Shown piece after piece: positions 1 to 8,791 of a DNA stretch of 64,000 nt. Numbering within the stretch: position 1 is the stretch's first letter; every line of letters begins with the position of its first letter. The DNA comes from Ruminococcus sp. UBA1409 (GTDB taxonomy: Bacteria > Bacillota > Clostridia > Oscillospirales > Ruminococcaceae). The position numbers and the translations under genes are program-made. The stretch spans positions 67,547 through 131,546 of the forward strand of contig DBPX01000022.1 of assembly GCA_002305045.1 (NCBI GenBank). The letters are read 5' to 3'. Below the pieces are notes generated by a model. That model saw only the letters and a list, made by a program, of their open reading frames with translations, did no database searches and was not told the DNA's origin.

Positions 1-2
1 CC

Positions 3-821
3 ACGAGGACCCGCTGCTCCTTCGAGGTTGCCGCAAGGGACCTGGGAGCTTTCACAACATATCTTGACCCATCAGGCTCCCAGATAGGGAAAAAGGAGTC
101 TATAAAGGATACTGCACGGGTGCTCTCAAGGCTTTATGACGGAATTGAATACCGTGGCTTCGGTCAGGAGATAGTCGAGACTCTCGCTAAGTATTCTCAG
201 GCGCCGGTCTGGAACGGTCTTACAAACGAATTCCATCCCACCCAGATTCTCGCCGATTTTCTCACCATCAGGGAGCATTTCGGCAGGCTGAAGGGGATAA
301 AGCTGTGCTACATGGGCGACGCCAGGTATAACATGGGCAACTCGCTGATGGTCGGCTGTGCAAAGCTGGGTCTTGACTTTGTGGCGTGTGCGCCGGAAAA
401 ATATTTCCCCAGCAGCTCCCTTGCCGACTACTGCCGCCGTCTCTGCGAGGAATCGGGAGGCTCGGTCAGCTTCGTAAGCGACCCTCTTTTGGGTCCTGCC
501 GGCGCAGATGTAATCTACACCGACATCTGGGTCTCAATGGGAGAGCCTGACGAGGTCTGGTCGGAAAGAATCGACGAGCTGTCGCCCTATCAGGTAAACA
601 GCCGTGTGATGGACCTAGCGTCCCCTGACGCCGTGTTCATGCACTGCCTCCCCTCCTTCCACGACCTTGGCACCTCTATCGGCAGGGAGATTAAGCAAAA
701 GTTCGGTCTTGACTGCATGGAGGTAACAGACGAGGTCTTTGAGAGCAGCCGCTCCATCGTCTTTGACGAGGCGGAAAACCGTATGCACACCATCAAGGCG
801 GTCATCGCCGCAACGCTCTAG
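3..821 (+). CDS. argF: Ornithine carbamoyltransferase, 5'-truncated by the window edge
   Basis: Ornithine carbamoyltransferase makes citrulline from ornithine and carbamoyl phosphate in arginine synthesis. The reading frame is open from base 3 and gives 272 residues; the family is about 330, so roughly the first 60 residues lie outside the window. The carbamoyl-phosphate motif STRTR survives only as TRTR at the very edge. Downstream are HPTQ (the beginning of the substrate site) and HCLPSFHD, the OTC active-site Cys motif that separates it from aspartate transcarbamylase. The frame is uninterrupted across the GTG at 120, so that internal GTG is not the start. It is transcribed towards the purine operon and is followed by an intrinsic terminator. 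The carbamoyl phosphate it needs is also used by PyrB further along. Confidence 0.96.
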   Translation, partial: TRTRCSFEVAARDLGAFTTYLDPSGSQIGKKESIKDTARVLSRLYDGIEYRGFGQEIVETLAKYSQAPVWNGLTNEFHPTQILADFLTIREHFGRLKGIKLCYMGDARYNMGNSLMVGCAKLGLDFVACAPEKYFPSSSLADYCRRLCEESGGSVSFVSDPLLGPAGADVIYTDIWVSMGEPDEVWSERIDELSPYQVNSRVMDLASPDAVFMHCLPSFHDLGTSIGREIKQKFGLDCMEVTDEVFESSRSIVFDEAENRMHTIKAVIAATL

Positions 822-848
822 CCTCTAATCCAAAAGTAACATAAAGCT

Positions 849-882
849 ATCGCCGTCCACCCAGGGCGGCGATTCTCTTTTT
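849..882 (+). terminator. Intrinsic terminator of argF
   Basis: A 7-bp stem (ATCGCCG at 849-855 with CGGCGAT at 867-873) is followed by TCTCTTTTT. It lies 28 bases after the argF stop and is oriented to end argF transcription. Confidence 0.85.
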
Positions 883-930
883 CATCCTAGTACAGCGTTC
901 AGCCTGCCAGGAGCCGCTTCTTAGGAAGCG

Positions 931-1088
931 GTGCAAAGGCAGCCGCCACGGCTTTCGCCGTGGCTTATGGATTGCCTGCCCGCTATAAAAAAGCCTCCCG
1001 AGGCTTCCCGGGAGGCGCATAATTGCAGGCTCTTAAGAAATTCTAAGGGCAATCCATCGGTCAGCGTCGCTGACAGCTGCCTTTGCAT
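931..1088. repeat. Four-way-junction element, copy A
   Basis: This 158-base element folds into four helices around one junction. P1 pairs 932-943 with 1076-1087 (12 bp). P2 is a hairpin, 945-952 with 957-964, with a TTTC loop. P3 pairs 967-976 with 1048-1057 (10 bp). P4 is a hairpin, 1060-1065 with 1069-1074. Linkers between helices are only one or two bases. A second copy at 31664-31823 keeps the same helices while several pairs change together (G-C to T-A and C-G to G-C in P1, A-T to C-G in P2, G-C to T-A in P3). It sits between the convergent argF and purL genes, and its P3 arm carries a terminator for the minus strand. I do not recognise it; it could be a structured RNA, a DNA cruciform or a degenerate MITE. 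Confidence 0.75.
987..1016 (-). terminator. Intrinsic terminator inside element A, minus strand
   Basis: GCCTCCCG (993-1000) pairs with CGGGAGGC (1009-1016). On the minus strand the hairpin is followed by six T (A-run 987-992). It lies in the P3 arm of the junction element, about 200 bases past the purL stop, and could act as a back-up terminator for the purine operon. Confidence 0.75.
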
Positions 1089-1145
1089 GAGCGGGATTCC
1101 CCATCAAGCTTCGAATAAGCTATCACCGCCGTCAGGCGGGCTTAT

Positions 1146-1177
1146 CTGCGAAGCAGCCTAGCTTGCCGTCAGGCGAA
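1146..1177. repeat. Shared 32-bp hairpin module, copy A
   Basis: This 32-base stretch matches 31533-31564 in 28 of 32 positions. It contains the small hairpin CTGC-GAAG-CAG and the string GTCAGGCGAA. Both copies lie in the same two intergenic regions as the four-way-junction element, but on opposite sides of it. Confidence 0.6.
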
Positions 1178-1211
1178 AAACCAGCCGAGCGCCTATTAGA
1201 GCACTCGGCTG
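1175..1211 (-). terminator. Intrinsic terminator of the purine operon (after purL)
   Basis: CAGCCGAG (1182-1189) pairs with CTCGGCTG (1204-1211); on the minus strand the stem is followed by GGTTTTTC (A-run 1176-1180). It starts 7 bases after the purL stop codon. Confidence 0.85.
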
Positions 1212-1217
1212 TCTGCT

Positions 1218-4200
1218 TTACTTAAAGTAGCTCACTGCCGCCTCGAACATCCTAAGGTCGTAGTTGCCGGGGACATTCCTGTACAGCCCGGAGCCTATTC
1301 TTTCGGAGTGACCCATCTTGCCGAACACCCTGCCGTCGGGGGAGGTTATGCCCTCGATGGCGTAGGCGGAATCGTTGGGGTTGAAGCGGATGTCGCCTGT
1401 GGCGTTGCCGTCGAGGTCGACATACTGCGTGGCTATCTGGCCGTTTTTGGCAAGCTCCCTAATCTGCTCCTCACTGGCAAGGAATCTTCCCTCGCCGTGG
1501 GATATCGGGACGCTGATAATGTCTCCGACATTTACAAGGCTCAGCCAGGGCGACTTGTTGGAGGCTACCCTTGTCCTTACTATTCTCGACTGGTGGCGGC
1601 TTATTGTGTTGAAGGTGAGCGTCGGGCAGTCCTTATCGGTGTCGATTATCCTGCCGTAGGGCACTAGTCCCAGCTTTATTAGAGCCTGGAAGCCGTTGCA
1701 TATTCCGCAGATTAGACCGTCCCTCTTTTCAAGGAGTGCCGTCACGCCCTCCTTAATCTCGGCGTTTCTGAAGAAGGCGGTTATAAACTTTCCGCTTCCG
1801 TCAGGCTCGTCTCCGCCGGAGAAGCCTCCGGGGATGAATATCATCTGTGCGGTCTCAAGGCTCCTTGCGAAGCCTTCGACGCTTCTTTGTATGCCCTCAG
1901 CCGAGAGGTTGTTTATGACCAGTATCTTAGGCTCTGCGCCGGCGTCTAGGACAGCTTTTGCGCTGTCATACTCGCAGTTTGTGCCGGGGAAGGCGGGAAT
2001 CAGCACGGTAGGCCTTGCAGTCCTTACAGCCGGAGCCCTGCGCTCTGAGGCGGTGTAGCTGAAGTTCTCGAAGCTGGTGCCGCTGTTCTTGATGTTGCAG
2101 CTGTAGACACTCTCGAGCTTGTCCTCGTAGACCTTTAGAAGCTCGTCAAGAGCTACCGACTCCTCTGCAAGGGAGATTCTGCCGTCGTCCGTGGTGAAGC
2201 CAAGAAGCTCGCCCTCGGTAGCGTCGACAGTCTCTAGGATAAACGAGCCGTAGCTGTAGCCAAAGATATCCTCGGCGCTGACGCCCTTGCTGTAGCTGAA
2301 GCCGACAGAGTTTCCGAAGCACATCTTCATGACCGCCTCGGCGATGCCTCCCATTCCGGGAGTGTAGCAGGCTACCGCCTTTTTGGAGCGAAGAAGCCCT
2401 GTCACGGTGTCAAACAGCTTTAAAAGGGAGGCTGTCGTCGGCAGACCGTTCCTATCAAGCTCGGGACGAAGAATTACGACCCTGTGACCCTTGTCCTTAA
2501 ACTCGGGAGATACTATGCTGGAGGCCTTCTCGGTGGTCACCGCAAAGGATACGAGCGTGGACGGGACATCCAGCTTCTCGAAGCTTCCGCTCATCGAGTC
2601 CTTTCCGCCTATTGCGCCTATTTTCAGCTCAAGCTGAGCCTTGAAGGCTCCTAAAAGCGCCGCAAGAGGCTTACCCCAGCGCTTGGGGTCCCTGCCGGGA
2701 TGCAGGAAATACTCCTGGAAGGTAAGATAAACATCCTTAAACTCAGCGCCTGTTGCTATGAGCTTGCATACCGACTCTACTACAGCCAGATATGCTCCGT
2801 GATAGGGGCTTTGGTCGGTTATGAACGGGTTGTAGCCAAAGGACATCAGCGAGCAGTCGTCGGTGTGCTTTTTCTCCACCGATATCTTCTGTACCATCGC
2901 CTGTATCGGGGTGAGCTGGTTTTTGCCTCCGAACGGCATAAGCACCGTTCCTGCGCCTATCGTGGAGTCAAACCTCTCGGAAAGTCCCCTCTTTGAGCAG
3001 ATGTTTAGGTCTCCCGCAAGCTCCAAATAGCCCTCCCTGAAGGAGCCGCAGACCTTCTTTTTGACCTCCGACGCCGCCTCGCAAGACGCCGTTATGTGCT
3101 TGGGAGCGCCGTTTGAGTTTAGAAAGTCACGGCTGATGTCCACAATCCTTCTGCCGTTCCAGTTCATGACAAGCCGCTTTTCCTCCTTGACGACTGCGAC
3201 CTGGCACGCCTGGAGGTTTTCGCTCGCAGCAAGCTCCAAAAATCTGGGAAGGCTTTCCTTTTCGATGACCACCGCCATGCGCTCCTGGGACTCGCTTATT
3301 GCAAGCTCTGTGCCGTCAAGGCCCTCGTACTTCTTGGGGACGGCGTTAAGGTCTATTTCAAGACCGTCTGCAAGCTCTCCTATAGCCACCGAGACTCCGC
3401 CCGCTCCGAAGTCGTTGCACCTTTTTATCATCAGGCAGGCTTCCTCGTTTCTAAACAGCCTCTGGAGCTTTCTCTCCTCCGGGGCGTTGCCCTTTTGGAC
3501 CTCGGCTCCGCAGCTTTCCAGTGACTTCTCGGTGTGGGACTTAGAGGAGCCGGTTGCGCCTCCGCAGCCGTCACGCCCGGTGCTTCCGCCGAGCAGCACC
3601 ACGATGTCCCCGGGGGCGGGAACCTCTCTTCTTACATTCTTAGCGGGAGTAGCGGCAATTACCGCACCTATTTCCATCCTCTTGGCGGCGTAGCCGGGAT
3701 GGTATATCTCGTCGACTATTCCTGTAGCAAGACCTATCTGGTTGCCGTAGGAGGAATAGCCTGCGGCGGCTGTGGTGACAATCTTTCTCTGCGGGAGCTT
3801 GCCCTTTATAGTCTCGCTTATCGGCTTGAGAGGGTCGGCAGCTCCAGTGACCCTCATGGCTCCGTAGACATAGGACCTGCCTGAGAGCGGGTCTCTTATA
3901 GCTCCGCCTATGCAGGTTGCCGCTCCTCCGAACGGCTCTATCTCGGTGGGATGGTTGTGGGTCTCGTTTTTAAAGAGCAGCAGCCACGGCTCGCTCACGC
4001 CGTCCACCTCGACATTTATCTTGACCGTGCAGGCGTTTATCTCCTCCGACTCGTCAAGCTTGTCCAAAAGACCGTCTGCTCTTAGCTTCTTTACGGCTAT
4101 GGTGGCAATATCCATGAGGCAGATGGGCTTATTCCTGCCAAGACTCCTTCTTACCTCCAGATACTCCTCGTAGGCGCTCTGCAAAAGCTCATCCTCGAAG

Positions 4201-4904
4201 CTCACCCCGTCTATCTCGGTGAGGAAGGTGGTGTGGCGGCAGTGGTCGGACCAGTAGGTGTCTATCATCCTGATTTCGGTTATGGTGGGGTCACGCTTTT
4301 CAGACCTGAAATACTCCTGACAGAAGGCGATATCGTCTAGGTCCATGGCAAGAGCATATTCCGAGACAAAGTCCTCAAGCCCCTTTCTGTCAAGCTCTAT
4401 GAAGCCCTCAAGAGTTCTGACGGCGGTGGGAATGTCATAGCTCACGGCGAGGGTCGCCGGCTTTTCAAGGGACGCCTCCCTTGCCTCAACCGGGTTAATG
4501 ACATACTTTTTAATCTGGGCAAGCTCCTCGTCGGACAGCTCGCCGTAAAGGGCATACAGCTTTGCGGTGCGGATAAGAGGCCTTTCGCCCTGAGAGATTA
4601 TCTGTATGCACTGGGCGGCAGAGTCCGCCCTCTGGTCAAACTGACCGGGCAGGTACTCGACCGCAAACACTCTTGCGCCGTCTAGCTCGACCTCGTCCGA
4701 GGCGATATCTAGCTGAGGCTCCGAGAAAACCGTTTTTATTGCGTAGTCAAAAAGCTCCGGCGAGATGTTTTCAGCGTCGTAGCGGTTGATTATCCTGACA
4801 TCCCTTAAAGCTTCGATTCCCAAAAAGGCTCTGGCATCCGAAAGGAGCGCCTTTGCCTCATGGGAAAGCTCCTTCCTTTTTTCTACATAAACTCTGTAAA
4901 CCAT
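1218..4904 (-). CDS. purL: Phosphoribosylformylglycinamidine synthase, single-chain PurL-PurQ
   Basis: FGAM synthase converts FGAR, glutamine and ATP to FGAM, the fourth step of purine synthesis. At 1228 residues this is the long single-chain form, with N-terminal and two synthase domains followed by a C-terminal class I glutamine amidotransferase equivalent to PurQ. The amidotransferase nucleophile is in GLICGICNGFQAL (about residue 1065), and SHGEGRF follows (about residue 1140). Synthase motifs such as KNETHNHPTEIEPFGGA and GGVSVAIGELADG are intact. A separate purS or purQ is therefore not needed, and none is seen. It is the last gene of the operon, 41 bases after purD, and its own glutaminase half is complete, unlike that of the PurF homologue upstream. 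Confidence 0.97.
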   Translation of the reverse strand: MVYRVYVEKRKELSHEAKALLSDARAFLGIEALRDVRIINRYDAENISPELFDYAIKTVFSEPQLDIASDEVELDGARVFAVEYLPGQFDQRADSAAQCIQIISQGERPLIRTAKLYALYGELSDEELAQIKKYVINPVEAREASLEKPATLAVSYDIPTAVRTLEGFIELDRKGLEDFVSEYALAMDLDDIAFCQEYFRSEKRDPTITEIRMIDTYWSDHCRHTTFLTEIDGVSFEDELLQSAYEEYLEVRRSLGRNKPICLMDIATIAVKKLRADGLLDKLDESEEINACTVKINVEVDGVSEPWLLLFKNETHNHPTEIEPFGGAATCIGGAIRDPLSGRSYVYGAMRVTGAADPLKPISETIKGKLPQRKIVTTAAAGYSSYGNQIGLATGIVDEIYHPGYAAKRMEIGAVIAATPAKNVRREVPAPGDIVVLLGGSTGRDGCGGATGSSKSHTEKSLESCGAEVQKGNAPEERKLQRLFRNEEACLMIKRCNDFGAGGVSVAIGELADGLEIDLNAVPKKYEGLDGTELAISESQERMAVVIEKESLPRFLELAASENLQACQVAVVKEEKRLVMNWNGRRIVDISRDFLNSNGAPKHITASCEAASEVKKKVCGSFREGYLELAGDLNICSKRGLSERFDSTIGAGTVLMPFGGKNQLTPIQAMVQKISVEKKHTDDCSLMSFGYNPFITDQSPYHGAYLAVVESVCKLIATGAEFKDVYLTFQEYFLHPGRDPKRWGKPLAALLGAFKAQLELKIGAIGGKDSMSGSFEKLDVPSTLVSFAVTTEKASSIVSPEFKDKGHRVVILRPELDRNGLPTTASLLKLFDTVTGLLRSKKAVACYTPGMGGIAEAVMKMCFGNSVGFSYSKGVSAEDIFGYSYGSFILETVDATEGELLGFTTDDGRISLAEESVALDELLKVYEDKLESVYSCNIKNSGTSFENFSYTASERRAPAVRTARPTVLIPAFPGTNCEYDSAKAVLDAGAEPKILVINNLSAEGIQRSVEGFARSLETAQMIFIPGGFSGGDEPDGSGKFITAFFRNAEIKEGVTALLEKRDGLICGICNGFQALIKLGLVPYGRIIDTDKDCPTLTFNTISRHQSRIVRTRVASNKSPWLSLVNVGDIISVPISHGEGRFLASEEQIRELAKNGQIATQYVDLDGNATGDIRFNPNDSAYAIEGITSPDGRVFGKMGHSERIGSGLYRNVPGNYDLRMFEAAVSYFK

Positions 4905-4924
4905 CTTTTATCCATACCTCTCCG

Positions 4925-4942
4925 TGCGGCGCAGTCGCCGCA
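4925..4942. other. Small hairpin between purD and purL
   Basis: TGCGGCG (4925-4931) pairs with CGCCGCA (4936-4942) around a four-base loop. There is no T-run on either side. A similar small hairpin occurs at 23803-23822, so it may be a scattered mini-repeat or an mRNA-processing or stability element. Confidence 0.5.
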
Positions 4943-4945
4943 TTA

Positions 4946-6214
4946 CTAGTCTTTTAAGGCTTCAAGCGCCCTCTTTCCTATGTCATGGCGGTAATAAGCA
5001 TTCTCAAAGCTGATTTTCCCTGCCATATTGTAGGCGGCGTCAACAGCCTCGCTCAGGCTCTTTTTTACTGCGGTGACGCCAAGCACCCGTCCCCCACTGG
5101 TGACAAGCCTGCCGTCTTTTAGCTCTGCTCCTGCGATGTACACGCTGTCAGAAAGCTCCTGCGGGATAAAAATCTCACAGCCCTTTTCATATGCGCCGGG
5201 ATATCCCCTCGACGCCATGACCACACAGCAGGCTGAGCCTGACCTGAAGCGGACCTCGAGGTCGCCGAGCCTTTCCTCGGTCACCGCCTGCATGATGGTA
5301 AGAAGGTCGGTCTCGAGCATAGGAAGCACCACCTGAGTTTCGGGGTCGCCGAAGCGGCAGTTATACTCGATTACCTTAGGGCCGTCCTTTGTGAGCATCA
5401 GCCCGAAGTAAAGGCAGCCCTTAAAGCTCCTGCCCTCCTGATTCATGGCGTTTACGGTGGGGAGGAATATCTCGCTCATGCACCTTTTGGCTATTTCGTC
5501 TGTATAGTAGGGATTGGGAGCTATAGTCCCCATTCCGCCGGTGTTGAGTCCCTTATCGCCGTCAAGAGCACGCTTATGGTCCATAGAGGAGAGCATTGGG
5601 ACTATCGCTTTGCCGTCGGTAAAGGAAAGCACCGAGACCTCGGGTCCCTCCAAATACTCCTCTATTACGATCCTCTCGCCGCTTGCGCCGAACTTTCTGT
5701 CCTCCATTATCTCCCTGACGGCGTCCTTTGCCTCCTCGAGGCTAAAAGCGATTATCACTCCCTTGCCAAGAGCAAGACCGTCCGCCTTGATGACCGTGGG
5801 GATAGGGGCGCTGTCAAGGTACTCAAGAGCCGCCTGCGGACTATCAAACACCTCGTATTTTGCCGTTGGGATGCCGTACTTTTTCATGAGGTTCTTTGAA
5901 AAGACCTTGCTTCCCTCTATAATGGCGGCTTTTTTGTTAGGACCGAAGCAGGGTATCCCCTTTTGCTCAAGAGCGTCCACACAGCCGAGCACCAAGGGGT
6001 CGTCCGGCGCAACCACGGCGTAGTCGACGCTTTTTTTCACGGCGAAGTCGACTATCCCGGGGATGTCCTTAGCCCCTATTGCTACGCACTCGGCGTCCGC
6101 CGAGATTCCGCCGTTTCCCGGCAGTGCGTAGATTTTTTCAACGCTTTTGTTCTCTTTTAGCTTTTTTATTATGGCGTGCTCCCGTCCCCCGGAGCCTACT
6201 ACTAATATCTTCAT
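4946..6214 (-). CDS. purD: Phosphoribosylamine-glycine ligase
   Basis: GAR synthetase joins glycine to phosphoribosylamine with ATP, the second step of purine synthesis. It has 422 residues, the usual length. The N-terminal part begins with the nucleotide-fold motif KILVVGSGGREHAI, followed by the ATP-grasp region with VIKADGLALGKGV (about residues 142-154) and the metal-binding end of the fold, IEYNCRFGDPETQ (about residues 287-299). It lies between the AICAR transformylase gene (19-base gap) and purL (41-base gap), all on the minus strand, as expected for one transcript. Its substrate, phosphoribosylamine, would come from the unusual PurF homologue of the same operon. Confidence 0.97.
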   Translation of the reverse strand: MKILVVGSGGREHAIIKKLKENKSVEKIYALPGNGGISADAECVAIGAKDIPGIVDFAVKKSVDYAVVAPDDPLVLGCVDALEQKGIPCFGPNKKAAIIEGSKVFSKNLMKKYGIPTAKYEVFDSPQAALEYLDSAPIPTVIKADGLALGKGVIIAFSLEEAKDAVREIMEDRKFGASGERIVIEEYLEGPEVSVLSFTDGKAIVPMLSSMDHKRALDGDKGLNTGGMGTIAPNPYYTDEIAKRCMSEIFLPTVNAMNQEGRSFKGCLYFGLMLTKDGPKVIEYNCRFGDPETQVVLPMLETDLLTIMQAVTEERLGDLEVRFRSGSACCVVMASRGYPGAYEKGCEIFIPQELSDSVYIAGAELKDGRLVTSGGRVLGVTAVKKSLSEAVDAAYNMAGKISFENAYYRHDIGKRALEALKD

Positions 6215-6233
6215 ACCCGCTCACCGCTTTCTA

Positions 6234-7418
6234 TCAGTGATGGAACAGCCTCATGCCGGTGAACGCCATAACCATGTTATAGCGGTTGCAGCGCTCTATG
6301 CAGACATCGTCCCTTATCGAGCCGCCGGGCTGTGCTACATACAAGACTCCGCTGCGGTGCGCCCTCTCGATGTTGTCGTCGAAGGGGAAGAAGGCGTCCG
6401 AGCCGATGGAGACTCCCTTTATCGAGTCGAGATACTCCCTTGCCTCGCTGTCAGTAAGAGGCTCGGGACGGACGGTAAAGTATTTCTGCCATACTCCGTC
6501 CGCACAGACATCCTCCTCGTTTTTGTTAATATAGCCGTCTATTACATTGTCCCTGTCCGGCCTTTTTACGCTGTCCTTAAAGGGAAGCCCCAGCACCTTG
6601 TCGTGCTGACGCAGGAACCAGGTGTCCGCCTTTGTTCCGGCAAGACGGGTGCAGTGGATTCTCGACTGCTGACCCGCTCCGACGCCTATCGCCTGTCCGT
6701 CGTAGGCGTAGCAGACCGAGTTGGACTGGGTGTATTTTAGGGTTATCAGGGAGATGATAAGGTCCCTCACTGCGGACTCGGGCAGCTCCTTGTTGTCTGT
6801 TACTATGTTGTTAAGAAGCTCCCTGCCGATTTTAAAGCTGTTTCTTCCCTGCTCGAAGGTTATGCCGTAGACATGCTTTCTCTCGATAGGCTCAGGGCGG
6901 TAATCAGGGTCGATTTTAACGATGTTGTAGGCTCCGTTCTTCTTTGACTTGAGGATGGATAAAGCCTCCTCCTCGTAGCCGGGAGCGATTACGCCGTCAG
7001 ATACCTCCCTTTTAATGAGCTTTGCGGTTGTCACATCGCAGACATCCGAAAGAGCTACCCAGTCGCCGAAGGAGCACATTCTGTCCGTTCCTCTTGCCCT
7101 TGCGTAGGCGCAGGCCAGAGGCGAGGAGTCAAGCTCCTCGATGTCGTCGACGAAGCAGGCTTTTTTTAGCTTGTCTGAGAGCGGGATGCCGACCGCCGCA
7201 GAGGTCGGGCTGACATGCTTGAAGGAGGTCGCTGCGGGAAGCCCCAGAGCCTCCTTCAGCTCCTTGACGAGCTGCCAGGAGTTAAAGGCGTCCAAAAAGT
7301 TGATATATCCCGGTCTGCCGTTGAGAATCTCTATAGGCAGGTCCTCGCCTGAGTCCATAAATATCCTAGAGGGCTTCTGATTGGGGTTGCAGCCGTACTT
7401 GAGTTCAAATTCCTTCAT
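6234..7418 (-). CDS. purH: AICAR transformylase without the IMP cyclohydrolase domain (PurH C-terminal type)
   Basis: The 394-residue product matches only the formyltransferase half of PurH, which adds formyl from 10-formyl-THF to AICAR. Visible family motifs are LKYGCNPNQKP at the start, SFKHVSPTSAAVG (Lys-His of the active site, about residues 66-78), and GAGQQSRIHCTRLAG with the final AQPGGSIRD. The MGS-like IMP cyclohydrolase domain that normally occupies the first 200 residues is absent. The gene immediately upstream, one base away, encodes a PurO-type IMP cyclohydrolase, which supplies the missing last step. The start at 7418 is at the beginning of the conserved domain, so this is a genuine stand-alone form and not a truncation. 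Confidence 0.93.
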   Translation of the reverse strand: MKEFELKYGCNPNQKPSRIFMDSGEDLPIEILNGRPGYINFLDAFNSWQLVKELKEALGLPAATSFKHVSPTSAAVGIPLSDKLKKACFVDDIEELDSSPLACAYARARGTDRMCSFGDWVALSDVCDVTTAKLIKREVSDGVIAPGYEEEALSILKSKKNGAYNIVKIDPDYRPEPIERKHVYGITFEQGRNSFKIGRELLNNIVTDNKELPESAVRDLIISLITLKYTQSNSVCYAYDGQAIGVGAGQQSRIHCTRLAGTKADTWFLRQHDKVLGLPFKDSVKRPDRDNVIDGYINKNEEDVCADGVWQKYFTVRPEPLTDSEAREYLDSIKGVSIGSDAFFPFDDNIERAHRSGVLYVAQPGGSIRDDVCIERCNRYNMVMAFTGMRLFHH

Positions 7419-7419
7419 T

Positions 7420-8145
7420 TTAATCCTCCTTGGTGTATTTGTTTATAAGCCTTGTTTCCTCCCTGCCGGTTTTCAGGTCGGTGTATACTACATAAAGGGA
7501 AATCTTGTTGCTCTCGTCGAGATTATCCCACAGCTCGGCTGTAAGCTCGTCTATATCGTTGGGTATTGCAACCCTTTCCGGCTCGCCCTGGAAGGTGGGG
7601 ATCGGGCTGCCGTCGCAGACATAGGTGTGGATAAAGTGCCCCACTCCCTTTACAGGACTGTAGGAGAAGGTGTAGCGGTTGCAGCCGGAGCCGGACTCGT
7701 CCGCACTTTTTAGTATGCTCATCTGGTAGCTGTAGCCGCCGTCGAAGCTGAGCATTGCGCTTATCCTGGGGGTGAGATTGGGAGCGTCAGGCTCGAACTG
7801 CCTTGCAGCAAGCGACTCGCTGAAGCTCTTTCCCGCCTTAACGCCGTCGTAGACGGTGTCGGTCTGGTCGCCGTTGGTGACGATAAGACTGCCCTGAAGC
7901 CTTCTTACCGCAGCGTAGATTATCAGGCTGGGGTCCTCAACCTTAGAGGGGTCAAACGGCTCGGTGAAGAGCGCTCCGTCACGCTCGGTGAATACTCTGT
8001 TTCTGCTGTTTTCGCTCCTGCCCATTATGAAATAGGCGGCGACTGCACTGCTGCCGTCCTCGCTAAGACCCGCAACGATTCCTCTTCCGGGGTAGCTGTT
8101 GCCTCTGAGCCTATCCCCGATTCTTTCTAGGGCGTAAACATTCAT
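7420..8145 (-). CDS. purO: IMP cyclohydrolase, PurO family
   Basis: This 241-residue protein resembles the archaeal-type IMP cyclohydrolase PurO, which closes FAICAR to IMP. Features that point there are the start with the NSYPGRGIVAG segment (about residues 16-26), the conserved YFIMGRSENSRNRVF stretch, the NGDQTD motif (about residues 92-97), and PRISAM in the middle. It is not related to the MGS-like cyclohydrolase domain of bacterial PurH. It ends one base before the start of the transformylase-only PurH, so the two together replace bifunctional PurH. PurO was first described from archaea; I believe clostridial copies exist. Assignment rests on recalled family motifs and this context. Confidence 0.88.
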   Translation of the reverse strand: MNVYALERIGDRLRGNSYPGRGIVAGLSEDGSSAVAAYFIMGRSENSRNRVFTERDGALFTEPFDPSKVEDPSLIIYAAVRRLQGSLIVTNGDQTDTVYDGVKAGKSFSESLAARQFEPDAPNLTPRISAMLSFDGGYSYQMSILKSADESGSGCNRYTFSYSPVKGVGHFIHTYVCDGSPIPTFQGEPERVAIPNDIDELTAELWDNLDESNKISLYVVYTDLKTGREETRLINKYTKED

Positions 8146-8162
8146 CTAAATGACCTCCAAAC

Positions 8163-8774
8163 TTATTTCCTGCTTATAATCTCAGCCGAGACCTTCTCCA
8201 CCGCCGCCGGGAGTATCCTCCACTCAGCCAGCCTCATGACCCTTTTTTGAAGGGTGGCAGGAGTATCGTCCTCCCTGACCGAGACAGCCTTTTGCATGAT
8301 TATCTCTCCGCCGTCGGGAATCTCGTTTACGAAGTGGACTGTAGCTCCCGTGACCTTTACTCCCTTGGCAAGGGCTGCCTCGTGAACCCTCAGCCCGTAA
8401 AAGCCCTGACCGCAGAAGGACGGTATCAGCGAGGGGTGAACATTGATTATCCTCCTGGGGAAGCTTGCGGTGAAGCTCTTGGAGAGTATGCTCATAAAGC
8501 CCGCAAGCACTATAAGCTCGATATCGTACTCCTTAAGCAGTCTCATTATTTCAGCCTCGAACGCCTCCTGCGAGCCAAGCTCCTTCTTTGAGACCGCATA
8601 GCCGGGTATCCCAGCCTTTTTTGCCCTCTCGAGGGCGTAGGCTCCCGGGTTGCTGGATATCACCAGCTCGATTCTTCCGCTTGACAGCAGATTTTTCCTC
8701 TGCGCCCCGATAAGCGCCTGGAGGTTTGTCCCTCCTCCCGATACCAGGACGGCTATTCTAGCCAGATTCGCCAC
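8163..8774 (-). CDS. purN: Phosphoribosylglycinamide formyltransferase
   Basis: GAR transformylase uses 10-formyl-THF to formylate GAR, the third step of purine synthesis. It has 203 residues, normal for PurN. The N-terminus carries the phosphate-binding VLVSGGGTNLQAL. The catalytic Asn and His are in INVHPSLIPSF (about residues 108-118), and the region GATVHFVNEIPDGG (about residues 142-155) ends with the catalytic Asp. It lies between purM (17-base gap) and purO (17-base gap) on the same strand, with an RBS-like AGGTC just ahead of the start, consistent with cotranscription. Confidence 0.96.
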   Translation of the reverse strand: MANLARIAVLVSGGGTNLQALIGAQRKNLLSSGRIELVISSNPGAYALERAKKAGIPGYAVSKKELGSQEAFEAEIMRLLKEYDIELIVLAGFMSILSKSFTASFPRRIINVHPSLIPSFCGQGFYGLRVHEAALAKGVKVTGATVHFVNEIPDGGEIIMQKAVSVREDDTPATLQKRVMRLAEWRILPAAVEKVSAEIISRK

Positions 8775-8791
8775 CTCAAGACCTCCAAAAG

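Noticed and set aside
120-122. GTG at 120 as the argF start
   Set aside because: The frame is open to base 3 and encodes the STRTR-type motif upstream, so the start is outside the window.
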